DNA from: Jacaranda mimosifolia
Lineage: Eukaryota; Streptophyta; Magnoliopsida; Lamiales; Bignoniaceae
NCBI GenBank assembly: GCA_018894105.1
Contig: CM032133.1
Coordinates: 12,166,501 to 12,230,500, forward strand
DNA length: 64,000 nucleotides
Direction of reading: 5' to 3'
Positions 10,326 through 19,882 of the stretch are shown here, piece after piece (within the stretch, counting starts at the first letter, position 1; the number at the start of each line of letters is the position of its first letter). Both the position numbers and the translations under genes were made by a program. The notes beneath the pieces were generated by a model that did not search any database, had not been told where the DNA came from, and saw nothing but the letters and a program-made list of their open reading frames with translations.

Positions 10326-10423
10326 TCATTCACAAAGAGGACGACACTGTGTGGTGTAAGATGATGCTAACTGTCCGTGAACCCAAATTAAAGGTATGGA
10401 AACATTTTACCGTCATGAATATG

Positions 10424-10599
10424 TAGTTGAATAAATTGTTTTCTATTACTTCTGACATGAGGAACTAACATTGAGAATTACGTTCATAGTTATTAAATGC
10501 GAGAGGTGGGCGCGAGGTACTTTTTTAAGGTGTGAGGCAAGGCGAGAGGCAGGCAACCATAAGGCGAACGAGGCGTTAGCAGAAAATGATGGAAAAACT
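10424..10599. other. short G-rich motif block
   Basis: Around 10,498-10,575 the + strand is rich in GAGGC and GGCGAG words (ggtgtgaggcaaggcgagag). A similar block occurs at 11,229-11,275. This texture is typical of dispersed plant repeats, but I could not define its ends. Confidence 0.35.
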
Positions 10600-11025
10600 C
10601 TATCTTTTGGTGTGATGTGATGATGTGGATTCCACTTTGAAATACTCTATCAAGTAGTCAGAATTGACAGAGAAGATAGATTCTCTTGCGATTGAGATTT
10701 AGGTATTTTCTATATCTAGTTTTTGTTGCAGAAGTTATTTCATGCCTATTACTTATCTCCTAATTTGTTTTTTCCTTAATCATACTTTTGTGGATCTGTG
10801 CCTTAAAGTGTTCAAACATGTAGACGATCTCTTCCAATTATCTGTCATTAGATAGTTTGTCAAGCTCCAATGGCAGTCTCTTTTGTCTATAATTGATGGC
10901 ATCTATCATTGTTTAAGCATTCAAATGTGTAGGTGACCTCTTTACATTATCTACCATTAGGTAGTTTGTCAATATTTGCTCTAGTGACATTCTCTCTATA
11001 AGTGATTGCTTGTACCCTTGTTATA
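10600..11025 (+). repeat. diverged repeat, right copy, with internal ~109 bp tandem
   Basis: Matches 2,490-2,900 in order and orientation. Inside, a unit beginning ttcaaacatgtag at 10,811 recurs as ttcaaatgtgtag at 10,920 and shares the words attatct, cattag, tagtttgtcaa and gtctct or attctct. Confidence 0.6.
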
Positions 11026-11227
11026 CTTGTGGATTCTTCTCCTTGTAAGGCTGAGAGCATCTGTGAAACCAATTATCTCTAGGTCTGGTGGCATTTAATT
11101 TTGTTATCAAGAGTTTCCCCTTCCTAATTGACATGCATAACCACTACTATGTTCATTATTTTGGCTATTAACTTTTCAATATTTGGTATTCTCAACGTCA
11201 TGGGTTCTTTTTTTTACATATTCATAG

Positions 11228-11700
11228 TTGTTGAAGGCCAGAGGCGAGAGGCGGGGGACTAAAAGGCGAGCGAGGCAACAATGAAGAAAAAATGAAACAT
11301 CAAACAAAAAAAATAAAATAAAATAAAATAAAAACAGAAAAATAAGAAACAGAAAATATGCAAAAAAAATAGGAAAACAAGAAAAAGTGGAAATAAAAAA
11401 AGAGCAGAAGAAAAATTGAAAAAATGAAAAGTTAAAAACTAGAAAAAATAAACTGAACGGAAGAAGAAACTGGAAAAAAGATGAGAAATAAGAAGCAAGA
11501 GAAAACATACGAAAATAGTAAGGAAAAAAGAAAGAGTGGAAAAAGAGGAGAAAGGAAAACAAGAAAAGTAGCAAAATCCTACCTTGTCGCCAGAGTCTGT
11601 TGGAGTTGCCGGCAATGGTGGGGAGCTCAAGCGGCGGGGGTAGTGGACAGCGGTGCAGCGCATGGGGCCTGAGGTTAGTACCCTTGTTCGCCTCGACAGC
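11228..11700. repeat. purine-rich low-complexity tract between GC-rich blocks
   Basis: A GAGGCGAG-rich block at 11,229-11,275 leads into about 290 bp (11,280-11,570) that is almost pure purine on the + strand, with AAATAAAAT, GAAAAAA and GGAAAAAAG runs. A GC-rich block follows at 11,590-11,690. The minus-strand translation is a Phe/Leu-rich open frame caused by composition alone. It may be one dispersed repeat, but no clear terminal repeats were seen. Confidence 0.45.
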
Positions 11701-11859
11701 TTCGTTTTCAACTTAAGGATTTGTCGTCTTTTCATTTTAGAAATGCTACTTTTGAAATTTGCTATCCTTGTAGTAATATAAGAAGTTTGTTCTCTTTCTT
11801 CATAAAACTATCTGAAGCTTTCAGTTTCTAAACCAAATTACATTAGATTATAAACATGC

Positions 11860-12112
11860 AGCATTCTATTTGTCATCCATGATTGATGGGATAGATTTAT
11901 TGTCGTCATGTTATTACTTTGATCATCTAATCGAGATACAACAAGAACAAAGAGCTGTTGCCTATAATTTTGGAAAGAAACTCAAGTTCTTGAGACATTT
12001 TAATTTGTATGTGATCTTTGTCAAACTTGTTGTCGAGCTATTGACTCTGCTAGTTAAGCCGGTAGTGGTAGCTTACTATTTTATCAAGCAACAACATGAC
12101 ACTTTCAAATGC
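11860..12112 (+). other. exon-like open stretch, protein not identified
   Basis: The + frame reads SMIDGIDLLSSCYYFDHLIE, then IQQEQRAVAYNFGKKLKFL, with mixed charge and normal amino-acid variety, unlike the surrounding Phe-rich spacer translations. It lies on the same strand as the MDN1 and GCP4 remnants. I could not assign it to either family with confidence; a degraded MDN1 exon is one possibility. Confidence 0.35.
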
Positions 12113-13589
12113 ATGTGGTGACAAAAGGTACCTTCTTCCTACAGCTAATATGAAGTACCTTAGGTGATGCTCGTGTTCTTCAAAATTCTAACCTCACATT
12201 CTGCAATTATTGCAGCTACTCTTTGATTGTTTCTGCAACTTGCTCTCTGAGTCATCATTATTGGTAACTAAAAATTATACTATCATTTGTACCAAATCCC
12301 AACACCTCTTCTTCTATTCTCTTTATCCCCAAAACCATTATTCTTCCTCAAACTCATTTGTACTATGTATTTTCTTGTTAAATTGTTATAAAAGTGCTTG
12401 TTCCGAATGCATTGAATGTATGTGTTGATAATTGTTAAATGAATTATCTCATTATAAATATACTTCATTATATAAGTGCTGATAATTTTTAAACTCACAA
12501 TTAAAATAAAATTATTAATGCTATTAATATCTAATTTTCAATATCCTCTTTCATTATTAAAATATTATTTTCATTATTATAATATTCTTCATTCTGGGCA
12601 TTATGGGCATTTTGGAATGAATTTAGTAGTTCTGTGCTGGGGGGGAAAATTTGTTGTGCCCCGGCGCAGCGGGCGTTCTACCCATCTGGGCAAGGCTGTG
12701 CTTAGGCGCAAATGCTTAGCACAAATCAAGCTGCTAATTAGTTATTGAATTATAGAACTTATGCAAGGAAGCTCTTTTAAGTGTTAACTAAAGCCAAGCT
12801 TATCAGGTATATTACAAGTAATTTACCTTGCAAAAGAATACTGATGATTTAAGATTTATCCATTTGTGTCTTTCTTGATGTTGTCTATTAATGTTTGTAG
12901 TTTCTCAATCTATGGGTACTTAGAGATTTGGCTTTGGATACAGAAATTACAAGTCCTGAGAAATTTGAATATAACTTCTAGAGGATTACTGATGCTTTCT
13001 TCTTTATTGCTTCTTTGTTGGAAATGAGTTTCCACATCATGTTCCTAGCCTTGAAATCCATGAAGTTTTCTCATTTGTCATGTTCTTAACCTTGAATTAT
13101 TATTAGTGAAAATCTACATATATATGGCTGTAGCAGTTCAATATTTGTGATTGTTAATTCATTGATTTTAGGTTCGTATAGCTGTTTCTCAGACTAACAT
13201 CACATCTGAGTTTTTCTTTTGTGCACGTTCATATATTTTATTGATTATTATTATCATTTTTATTGTTATATTATCTGTACTTTCCATTTTCTACAGTCGT
13301 TTCTCTCTCATGAATAACTGGTGAGGTAGTTTGTTTCTTCATGTTGCATTCAGTCAAAAATTATTGGGATTTCTCCTGGTACATGACTTTTGCTGTTGCT
13401 GACAACAAAATTTCACTGCTTATCTAACTTCCTTGCTGTAGGCAAAATATTGGAAGCAGTATGTTGAAGCAAAAATAGCTGTAAACAATGACGGAAAAAC
13501 AAGACTGATATTTAGCCTTGTCTTTTGAAAATTGCTTGCAAGTTCCTATATGGCATATTTTCCTATGCTTAGCTTTAGTAACAGTTATA

Positions 13590-14330
13590 GAGGAAACCCC
13601 CAGAATTGATAATGCTTCTGCAAACAAATTTTGTTTGCTTATGAGCAGGCAGTGAAGGCATAGCTATTAAATGAATTGCATTTTTGCTCATGCTAGTGCC
13701 TCATATATTTATACCATTACCCTAATATATGGTATGGCTATGTCACGTGGCATGCAAAAAGTATTTCTAGAGATTCTGCAAAGTTTTTCTGCCTGCAATG
13801 AAGGCTCTTTCCAGTATTTATCTCTCTGTTGAAAGAATTTATGTCCACTATCTCCTATTCTGGATTTCTTACTTTGTTCCAGTCTATTTTCTTTTTCTTG
13901 TTTACTATTTTAACTAGTTTCATGCTTAAGTATGCTATGCTGAGATAGAGGAATCTCACGGAGAAACTCAGGTTTAACATATGACAAAACATCCAATTAA
14001 AAACATCACATCCATTTTGGAGGCTGCAAAAATGATAACAAAAGTCTTATGGGGGATGGTGTGAATACAAAACAGTTCTATCAAATATCCAGGTATGAGA
14101 TTATCTTTTACATATATTTTGAGCACAACAAGATATGTTTCAATGGATGATTATATCCCGTCAGATTTTGTAGTTATCAACAGGTTATTTTTGTTCGGTC
14201 CTTGAATTTCAATGGTGTTATTTTAGGTTTATGGTTTTTGATTTTAGGAGCATAGAGCATTCAGCCAGCTAATATTATTTTGCTAAGGTTTCTGTTAAGT
14301 TTTGAACGTCTCCGTGGTAATTCGCAACCC
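13590..14330 (+). repeat. old duplication, left copy (partner about 22,530-23,370)
   Basis: Shared words in the same order include aatgcttctgcaaacaaat, tagtgcctcat, atttataccattaccct, gcaaaaagt, aaggctctttcc, gaaagaatttatgtcca, ggtttaacatat and tgggggatggtgtgaat. Indels and substitutions are frequent, so the duplication is old. No protein was recognised in either copy. Confidence 0.75.
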
Positions 14331-14602
14331 TTGTTCACTCTTTGTTCGAGTGGTTAAAACTTGCTAGGAATATGCTGCAAATGCAACACATAAGTAAACT
14401 CCGCATGTCTCCATGGTGTTCTGAGAAGTGGCATGACTAATGCAGCCTCCACCCTTTTTATCGATTTCCAACTAAATCGTAACTGTTCTTGTGAACCCTT
14501 AACTCTTCCATGGGATTTTTCACGCTATCATTGTTAGGTGAAATATATAGCACAAAAAGCTTACATTACATCAGTTCTGAATGGCGTAACTTGCTTTGCA
14601 GA

Positions 14603-14685
14603 TATGCTGATTTCTTGTGCTGCATGAATGATGATAGAACTGTCCGTTCATTGTTTGCCTCACTTCCACGTGATTATTCATTGAG
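14603..14685 (+). other. exon-like segment with consensus splice borders, unidentified
   Basis: Between a ctttgcag acceptor and a gtacat donor the frame reads YADFLCCMNDDRTVRSLFAS then LPRDYSL without a stop. It sits on the same strand as the MDN1 remnants and could be another exon of that gene or of an unrelated one. I do not recognise the protein. Confidence 0.4.
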
Positions 14686-14771
14686 GTACATGGCATTCTA
14701 TTGTTCACTCTATTCTTTAATTGCTATCATTCTTTGAGTTCTTTAAGTAGATTGAGTTTATTGTTTGAATG

Positions 14772-14776
14772 CTTAA
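14772..14776. repeat. target-site duplication CTTAA (left)
   Basis: CTTAA stands directly before the TGCTAACT end of the copia element and recurs at 19,878-19,882. Confidence 0.9.
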
Positions 14777-15087
14777 TGCTAACTAAATGACTGAAACATA
14801 TGTTGGAAGAAAAAAATGTTTCTGTCTGTTGTTATCTTTTTTCCTTATTCCCAATAGTATTACATGGCTCCCTTCTTATAGGAGATCATGAAGGAAAATA
14901 AAAAAAAGAAAGCTAATAATCTATTCTAGACCAAATCCCTTGATTTAAGGAGATTGCCTGCATCTGACTAAAAATGGAAAAAATACCTACATATTAACAA
15001 TGTAATCAAATCATCCTAAATAATTTAGCAAGATTTCAGCTAACTAACTCCTAGAATTATTGCTCAATATCAGCCTTATTTTCCACA
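14777..15087 (-). repeat. copia 3' LTR
   Basis: Read on the minus strand it begins TGTGGAAAATAAGG and ends TTTAGTTAGCA. It carries a gttgtt triplet not present in the other LTR. Confidence 0.92.
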
Positions 15088-15102
15088 CTCCCCCTCAAGG
15101 TG
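15088..15102 (-). other. copia polypurine tract
   Basis: The minus strand reads CCTTGAGGGGGAG directly before the 3' LTR. This is the second-strand primer site. The stop codon of the RNase H frame overlaps its start. Confidence 0.85.
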
Positions 15103-15440
15103 GCTTGAAGATGTCTTCCATTGCCAGCTTGCCAATCAACCTGTCAAATTGTGCCTTGAGTAACCCTTTAGTTAGTACATCAACAATCTGATTCGTGGTT
15201 GGGATGTACACCATGCAAATTAATCCATTATCAAGTTTTTCTTTGATAAAATGCTTATCTTCTTCAACATGTTTTGTTCTATCATGGAGAACTGGATTAT
15301 GAACAATTGAAATAGCTGCTTTATTATCACAATATACCTTCATGGGTGAGGGATTAGAGATCCTCAAATCTTCTAGGAGTCTTTTAATCCAAATCACCTC
15401 ACAGATTCCTTGAGCAACTGACCTAAATACTCCTTGCCAC
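15095..15440 (-). pseudogene. copia RNase H domain, out of frame with RT
   Basis: The frame reads SVAQGICEVIWIKRLLEDL, then KVYCDNKAAISIVHNPVLHD, TKHVEEDKHFIKEKL and ends DVLTKGL...IFKPP. This is the C-terminal half of copia RNase H, which degrades the RNA template during reverse transcription. The segment that should link it to the preceding [10 protein letters not shown] motif is missing near 15,430, so a small deletion shifts the frame. Confidence 0.85.
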
Positions 15441-16247
15441 CACATTTTGTTTTTTACTTCGCCAAGTAACAAGGTTTCCACCAACGATAGCACAATAGCC
15501 AGAAGTAGATCTTCTATCAGGAACATTCCTTGCCCAGTCTGCATCAGTGTAGGCTTCAATTTGTAGATGCCCACGGTTTTTGAATAACAATCCTTTCCCA
15601 GGAGTTCCTTTTAAGTATCTCAAAATTCTATAAACAACATCAAAGTGTTTAGGTCCTGGTGAATGCATGAACTGACTCACCATGCTTACTGCAAAAGCTA
15701 TGTCGGGACGTGTATGAGATAAATAAATCAGCTTTCCAACAAGTCTTTGGTATTGTTCCCTATTCATCACCTCTTTAGATTTAGCAAACTGAAGCTTTCG
15801 ATTAGGTTCAATTGGAGTTTCAAATGCCTTGGCCCCAAGTAAACCTGTCTCACCAAGTAAATCAAGAACATATTTACGTTGATTAACAAATATACCTTCC
15901 TTTGATCTAGCGAACTCCATCCCAAGAAAATATTTTAGAGCTCCCAAATCTTTGATCTCAAAGTCATCAGCTAGTCTCCTCTTCAATCTTTCTAATTCAT
16001 CATCATTAGAACCTGTAAAAATTATGTCATCTACATAAACAATCAAGATAGCAATTTTTCCTTCTCTTGAATGTTTATAAAACATAGTATGATCTGCTTG
16101 ACTTTGACAATAACCATGTCTCTTTACTACATTCCCAAAACGTTCAAACCATACTCTCGGAGATTGTTTAAGTCCATATAAAGACTTTTTCAGTCTACAA
16201 ACTTTACCTTCACCAAACTTTTCCTCGAACCTTGGTGGTAAGCTCAT
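15423..16247 (-). pseudogene. copia reverse transcriptase, C-terminal part, with YVDD motif
   Basis: This 274-residue frame begins in RT ([20 protein letters not shown]), contains the catalytic YVDDIIFTG, continues through [20 protein letters not shown], and reaches the start of RNase H ([20 protein letters not shown]). It is out of frame with the upstream RT half. An extra A near 16,263 after the FLNGDLE motif accounts for the break. All motifs visible in this half look intact. Confidence 0.9.
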
Positions 16248-16992
16248 AAAAACTTCCTCTTTCTAAATCTCCATTTAGAAAAGCATTCTTAACATCTAAT
16301 TGATGCAATAGCCAATTTGAATTCACGGCTAGGGAAAGTAGAACCCAAATTGTGTTCATTTTTGCCACTGGAGCAAATGTCTCCTGATAATCAATTCCAT
16401 AGGTTTGGGTGAATCCCTTTACCACAAGTCTTGCCTTATACCGTTCTATGCTTCCATCAACTTTACATTTCACGGTAAATACCCATTTACACCCAACTAT
16501 CTTTTTATCTCTCGGCAAGTCAACAACCTCCCAAGTGCCACTTTTTCTAAGAGCATTCATCTGTTCAATAACTGCTAGTTTCCAATTTGGATCACCCAGA
16601 GCTTCTTGAATGTTTCTTGGAACAAACAAGTGAGAAACTGTAGTTATAAATGCTCTATGATTGTGAGAAAGCCTCTGGTAAGATAAGTACTTGGCAATTG
16701 GGTGCTTTGTACAAGCACGAGGTTTCTTGCGAATAGCTATAGGAACATTAAGATCTAGAAACTCATTGTTATGAGACAATATTGGAGAAGGAATTGGAGT
16801 AGAAAGAGGAATAAGGCTAAGATTACTTGGAATTTGCAAAGATCCATCCCTCGAGGATTTTGGTTGGTCTTGTGCTGAATTAATAGCTTGATCTTTACTA
16901 TTCTGATGAGTTCTCCTTCTAGTGTAAACCAGAAGCTCTGGATCCTTTTGTAGTGTTTCCTTCCCTGTTTGTGAAACATCTATACTTGGCAA
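16210..16992 (-). pseudogene. copia integrase tail and RT N-terminal part
   Basis: A Ser/Pro-rich linker is followed by the typical start of copia [62 protein letters not shown] and [14 protein letters not shown]. The first catalytic Asp of RT lies in QLDVKNAFL. The frame is lost right after this motif. The start of the open frame is arbitrary, since the parent is one long polyprotein. Confidence 0.88.
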
Positions 16993-17109
16993 TGGAAGAT
17001 TGGATCTCCTAAATTTTCAACATCTTGAACATCTTTTACCACTATTGGTGCTTCAGAAATGTTGTGGACTGGATTTGGTGGAGGACTAGAAATACTCCAA
17101 AAGTTGTCT

Positions 17110-18015
17110 TTATTCTCTGTCTCCCCTTGAAGATGATTTTTGCCAAAAAAGGGTTTGACTTTCTAAAAAAGAGACATCCATGCTAACAAAAGTTTTCCTA
17201 GTTTGAGGGTTGTAACACTTGTATCCCTTTTTGTTTGGTGCATAACCTATAAAAACACATTTTTCAGCCGTAGGATCAAGCTTAGACCTAAATGTGTTAT
17301 GTATATGAACAAAAATAGTGCAGCCAAACACCTTTAAAGGTAAATCAGATTGTATTCTAAATGTAGGAAAAATTTTCTTGAAACATTCTGTGGTAAAATT
17401 CAAAACTCGTGTTGGCATTCTATTAATTAAATATGATGCTGTTAGAACTGCTTCTCCCCATAAATACTTTGGAACATGCATAGAAAACATCATTGTATGG
17501 GCCACTTCAAGAAGATGTTTATTTTTTCGTTCAGCAATTCCATTTTGTTTGGGGGTATCTCGACATGTGGACTGATGGTGAACACCTTTTTCATTTAGAA
17601 AACTTCCCAGGCATTCATTAATATATTCTAGCCCTTTATCAAAGTGTAATATGCTGATTTTTGTTTGAAAATTATTTTCAACCATATTGTAAAAAGTTTT
17701 GAATAATTTTCCTACTTCAGATTTTTCTCTCATCAAATATATCCAACACAACCGTGTGTGATCATCGATGAAAGTCACAAACCATTTTTTTCCAGAGACT
17801 GTGCTAATTTTTGAAAATCCCCAAACATCACTATGGATTAAATAAAATGGTTTTGAAGTACGGTAGGGTTTTGAGATATAAGTAGCATGGTGGCTTTTTG
17901 ATAAATAACAACTTTCACATTGAAAGGATGAGCAATCCAAATTTTTAAACAAAGTAGGAAACAAATGTTTAAGATAAGGAAAACTAGGATGACCTAACCT
18001 AAGGTGCCAAAGCAT
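17110..18015 (-). pseudogene. copia integrase (GAG-pre-integrase and catalytic core)
   Basis: The 301-residue frame starts LWHLRLGHPSFPYLKHLF with the H..H...C..C zinc-binding set (C in QCESC). It continues through the core: first Asp in HSDVWG, second Asp in HFDKGLEY (the family usually has DNGGEY, so the Asn-Gly is altered), and Glu in QNGIAERKN. The RT-proximal end reads KCVFIGYAPNKKGYKCY, a copia integrase tail motif. It ends at a frame break near 17,110. Integrase inserts the cDNA into chromosomes. Confidence 0.9.
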
Positions 18016-18035
18016 TATTTGCTTATTAACAGGAA

Positions 18036-18440
18036 TTAAGCGACTACCACCAAGCCCCCATGAGCTTTTTTATCATTGAAAGGGTTGTCATCAAAGTAGT
18101 AAAGACCTTCTATCATCTTAGCACTGCCAATCATCCTCCCCGAGTTTTGGTCTTGGAATTCACAACGAGAATCAAAGAAAGTAATACGACAATTAGAATC
18201 TTTGGATAGTTTACTCACAAATAAAAGGTTACATGCAAGTTTAGGAACATGAAGAACAAATTTTAGCTCTATTTGTTCAGAAATTTTTATTAAACCTTTT
18301 CCTGCAATAGGTGAGAAACTACCATCAACAATTCTAATTTTTTCATTGCTAGAACTGGGTGAATAGGTACTGTATAAGTGAGATTTAGAGGTCATGTGAT
18401 CAGAAGCTCCTGAATCTATAATCCACGGAGCAGAATTTGA
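18036..18440 (-). pseudogene. copia aspartic protease
   Basis: The minus strand reads WIIDSGASDHMT across about 18,391-18,435, the intact active-site motif of copia protease, followed by the rest of the domain (LHVPKLACNLLFVSKLSKDS and the CRITFF motif). A stop at 18,036 separates it from integrase, and a one-base shift near 18,490 separates it from gag. Confidence 0.87.
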
Positions 18441-18489
18441 ATTACAAGATACAGCATTAGGGTTGCTACCTGTTTGAGCAAGAGAAACA

Positions 18490-18969
18490 CTAGGAGTTAC
18501 CAGGTGAAGGATTGGATTTTAGCAGTTTGAGAAGATGATCCATCTGCTCTTTAGTGAAGGGACTTATCTCGGCTTCATTTGCTGAGGGATACACATGTCT
18601 AGGTTTATCACCAGCCTTGCTGCTTTTCCAGTTTGTAGGTTTGCCATGAAGCTTCCAGCAATTTTCCCGAGTATGTCGAGGTTTATTGCAGTGGTCACAA
18701 CAAATTCTAGGCTTTTGATTTGCCCTTTGCTGGTAGGGGAGATTCTTGTTATTATTGGCATCAAATGCAGCCAATGCTGAATTCTCAAGAGATGCACCAG
18801 CAACTTTTTTCCCAAGCATCACACTCCTGCGGCCCTCTTCCCTTATGACTTCAGCAAATACTTCACTAATTGGAGGTAGAGGTCGCCTCCCAATGATTCG
18901 TCCTCTTACCTCATCAAACTCAATATAAAGTCCTGCAAGAAACTTGAAGATGCGATTGTCCTCCACCAT
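18490..18969 (-). pseudogene. copia gag, C-terminal part with zinc knuckle
   Basis: The frame reads MVEDNRIFKFLAGLYIEFDE, VRGRIIGRRPLPPISEVFAE, and a CX2CX4HX4C knuckle in CDHCNKPRHTRENC that binds the RNA genome. The upstream portion (18,970-19,150) keeps recognisable gag words such as LTLKLGEIRQGEDSVT and FNSLKRVWQDLDMF but contains several in-frame stops. Confidence 0.88.
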
Positions 18970-19152
18970 CTTGTTGTAGTGATTTTAGTCATCAATAGAC
19001 TTCCATTCATAATCATTGAACATATCAAGATCTTGCCATACCCTTTTCAGTGAATTGAAGTACTAAGTGACACTATCCTCTCCTTGTCGAATTTCTCCAA
19101 GTTTCAAAGTCAATTCATAAACTTAGGATTGATTACCCAGATCAGAGTACAT

Positions 19153-19508
19153 CTAGTTGACATTATCCCATAGCTCCTTGGCAGTTGAAAAGCACATATA
19201 GTTGGAACTAATTTCTTCTTCCATAGAGTTCACAAGCCATGTCATGACCATAAAGTTTTCTGCCTCCCATGCAACATACAAAGAGCTTGTCTTTGCTGGT
19301 TCCTTTATATCACCAGTTAAGTATCCCATCTTTCCTCTGCACCTAATGTACATTCGTACGGACTGAGCCATCGCAGAAAATTATCTCCATTTAATCTAAT
19401 AGTTGTAATCTGAACTGAGTGTGTATCAGATGCTTTAGTTTCAATATTTCGCGAGGAAACATTAGGAATAGTTTCGGAGGGAGCAATATCAAACGAATTG
19501 TCTGACAT
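19153..19508 (-). pseudogene. copia gag, N-terminal part
   Basis: An ATG at 19,508 opens the gag frame (MSDNSFDIAPSE), which contains QITTIRLNGDNFLRW, the conserved N-terminal gag motif. A frame change near 19,350 follows, then CRGKMGYLTGDIKEPA and ELWDNVN. The start codon lies about 60 bp inside the LTR, after the primer site, as expected for copia. Confidence 0.85.
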
Positions 19509-19553
19509 GGTGAGTAATTAGTTAAGGTTTTCAAATGAGAGGATCAGTAGCCA

Positions 19554-19570
19554 ACTTGGCTCCGATACCA
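19554..19570 (-). other. copia primer-binding site
   Basis: The minus strand reads TGGTATCGGAGCCAAG next to the 5' LTR. This complements the 3' end of initiator tRNA-Met (usual site TGGTATCAGAGCC) with one mismatch. Confidence 0.85.
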
Positions 19571-19877
19571 TGCTAACTAAATGACTGAAACATATGTTGG
19601 AAGAAAAAAATGTTTATGTCTGTTATCTTTTTTCCTTATTTCCAATAGTATTACATGGTTCCCTTCGTTTGGGAGGTCATGAAGGAAAAGAAAAAAAGAA
19701 AGCTAATAATCTATTCTATACCAAATCCCTTGATTTAAGGAGATTGCCTGCATCTGACTAGAAATGGAAAAAATCCCTACATATTAACAATCTAATCAAA
19801 TCATCCTAAATAATTTAGCAAGATTTCAGCTAAATAACTCCTAGAATTATAGCTCAATATCAGCCTTATTTTCCACA
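19571..19877 (-). repeat. copia 5' LTR
   Basis: Partner of 14,777-15,087, with the same TG...CA ends. Confidence 0.92.
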
Positions 19878-19882
19878 CTTAA
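19878..19882. repeat. target-site duplication CTTAA (right)
   Basis: Right-hand partner of 14,772-14,776. Confidence 0.9.

Larger units (their letters stand above)
9747..10423 (+). repeat. tandem duplication, copy B (without retroelement)
   Basis: About 677 bp, nearly identical to copy A, and uninterrupted at the point where copy A carries the 876 bp insertion. It therefore preserves the pre-insertion site. Confidence 0.9.
14777..19877 (-). mobile_element. Ty1/copia retrotransposon with both LTRs, non-autonomous by mutation
   Basis: A 5,101 bp element on the minus strand with LTRs of 311 and 307 bp, TG...CA ends, CTTAA target duplications, an initiator-Met type primer site and a polypurine tract. 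Coding order from right to left is gag, protease, integrase, RT, RNase H, which is the copia order. The two LTRs differ by about 14 substitutions and two indels by my hand count (roughly 4-5%). The single gag-pol frame is broken in at least six places, so this copy cannot make its own proteins. Confidence 0.93.

Noticed and set aside
11176..11735. Minus-strand open frames of 132 and 98 residues
   Set aside because: The peptides are almost only Phe, Leu, Ser and Ile, produced by the purine-only + strand tract. Composition, not coding, explains them.
14330..14400. A tRNA-like phrase (ttgttcgagtggttaaaac)
   Set aside because: No acceptor stem or anticodon arm can be built around it. I found no credible tRNA gene in the window.
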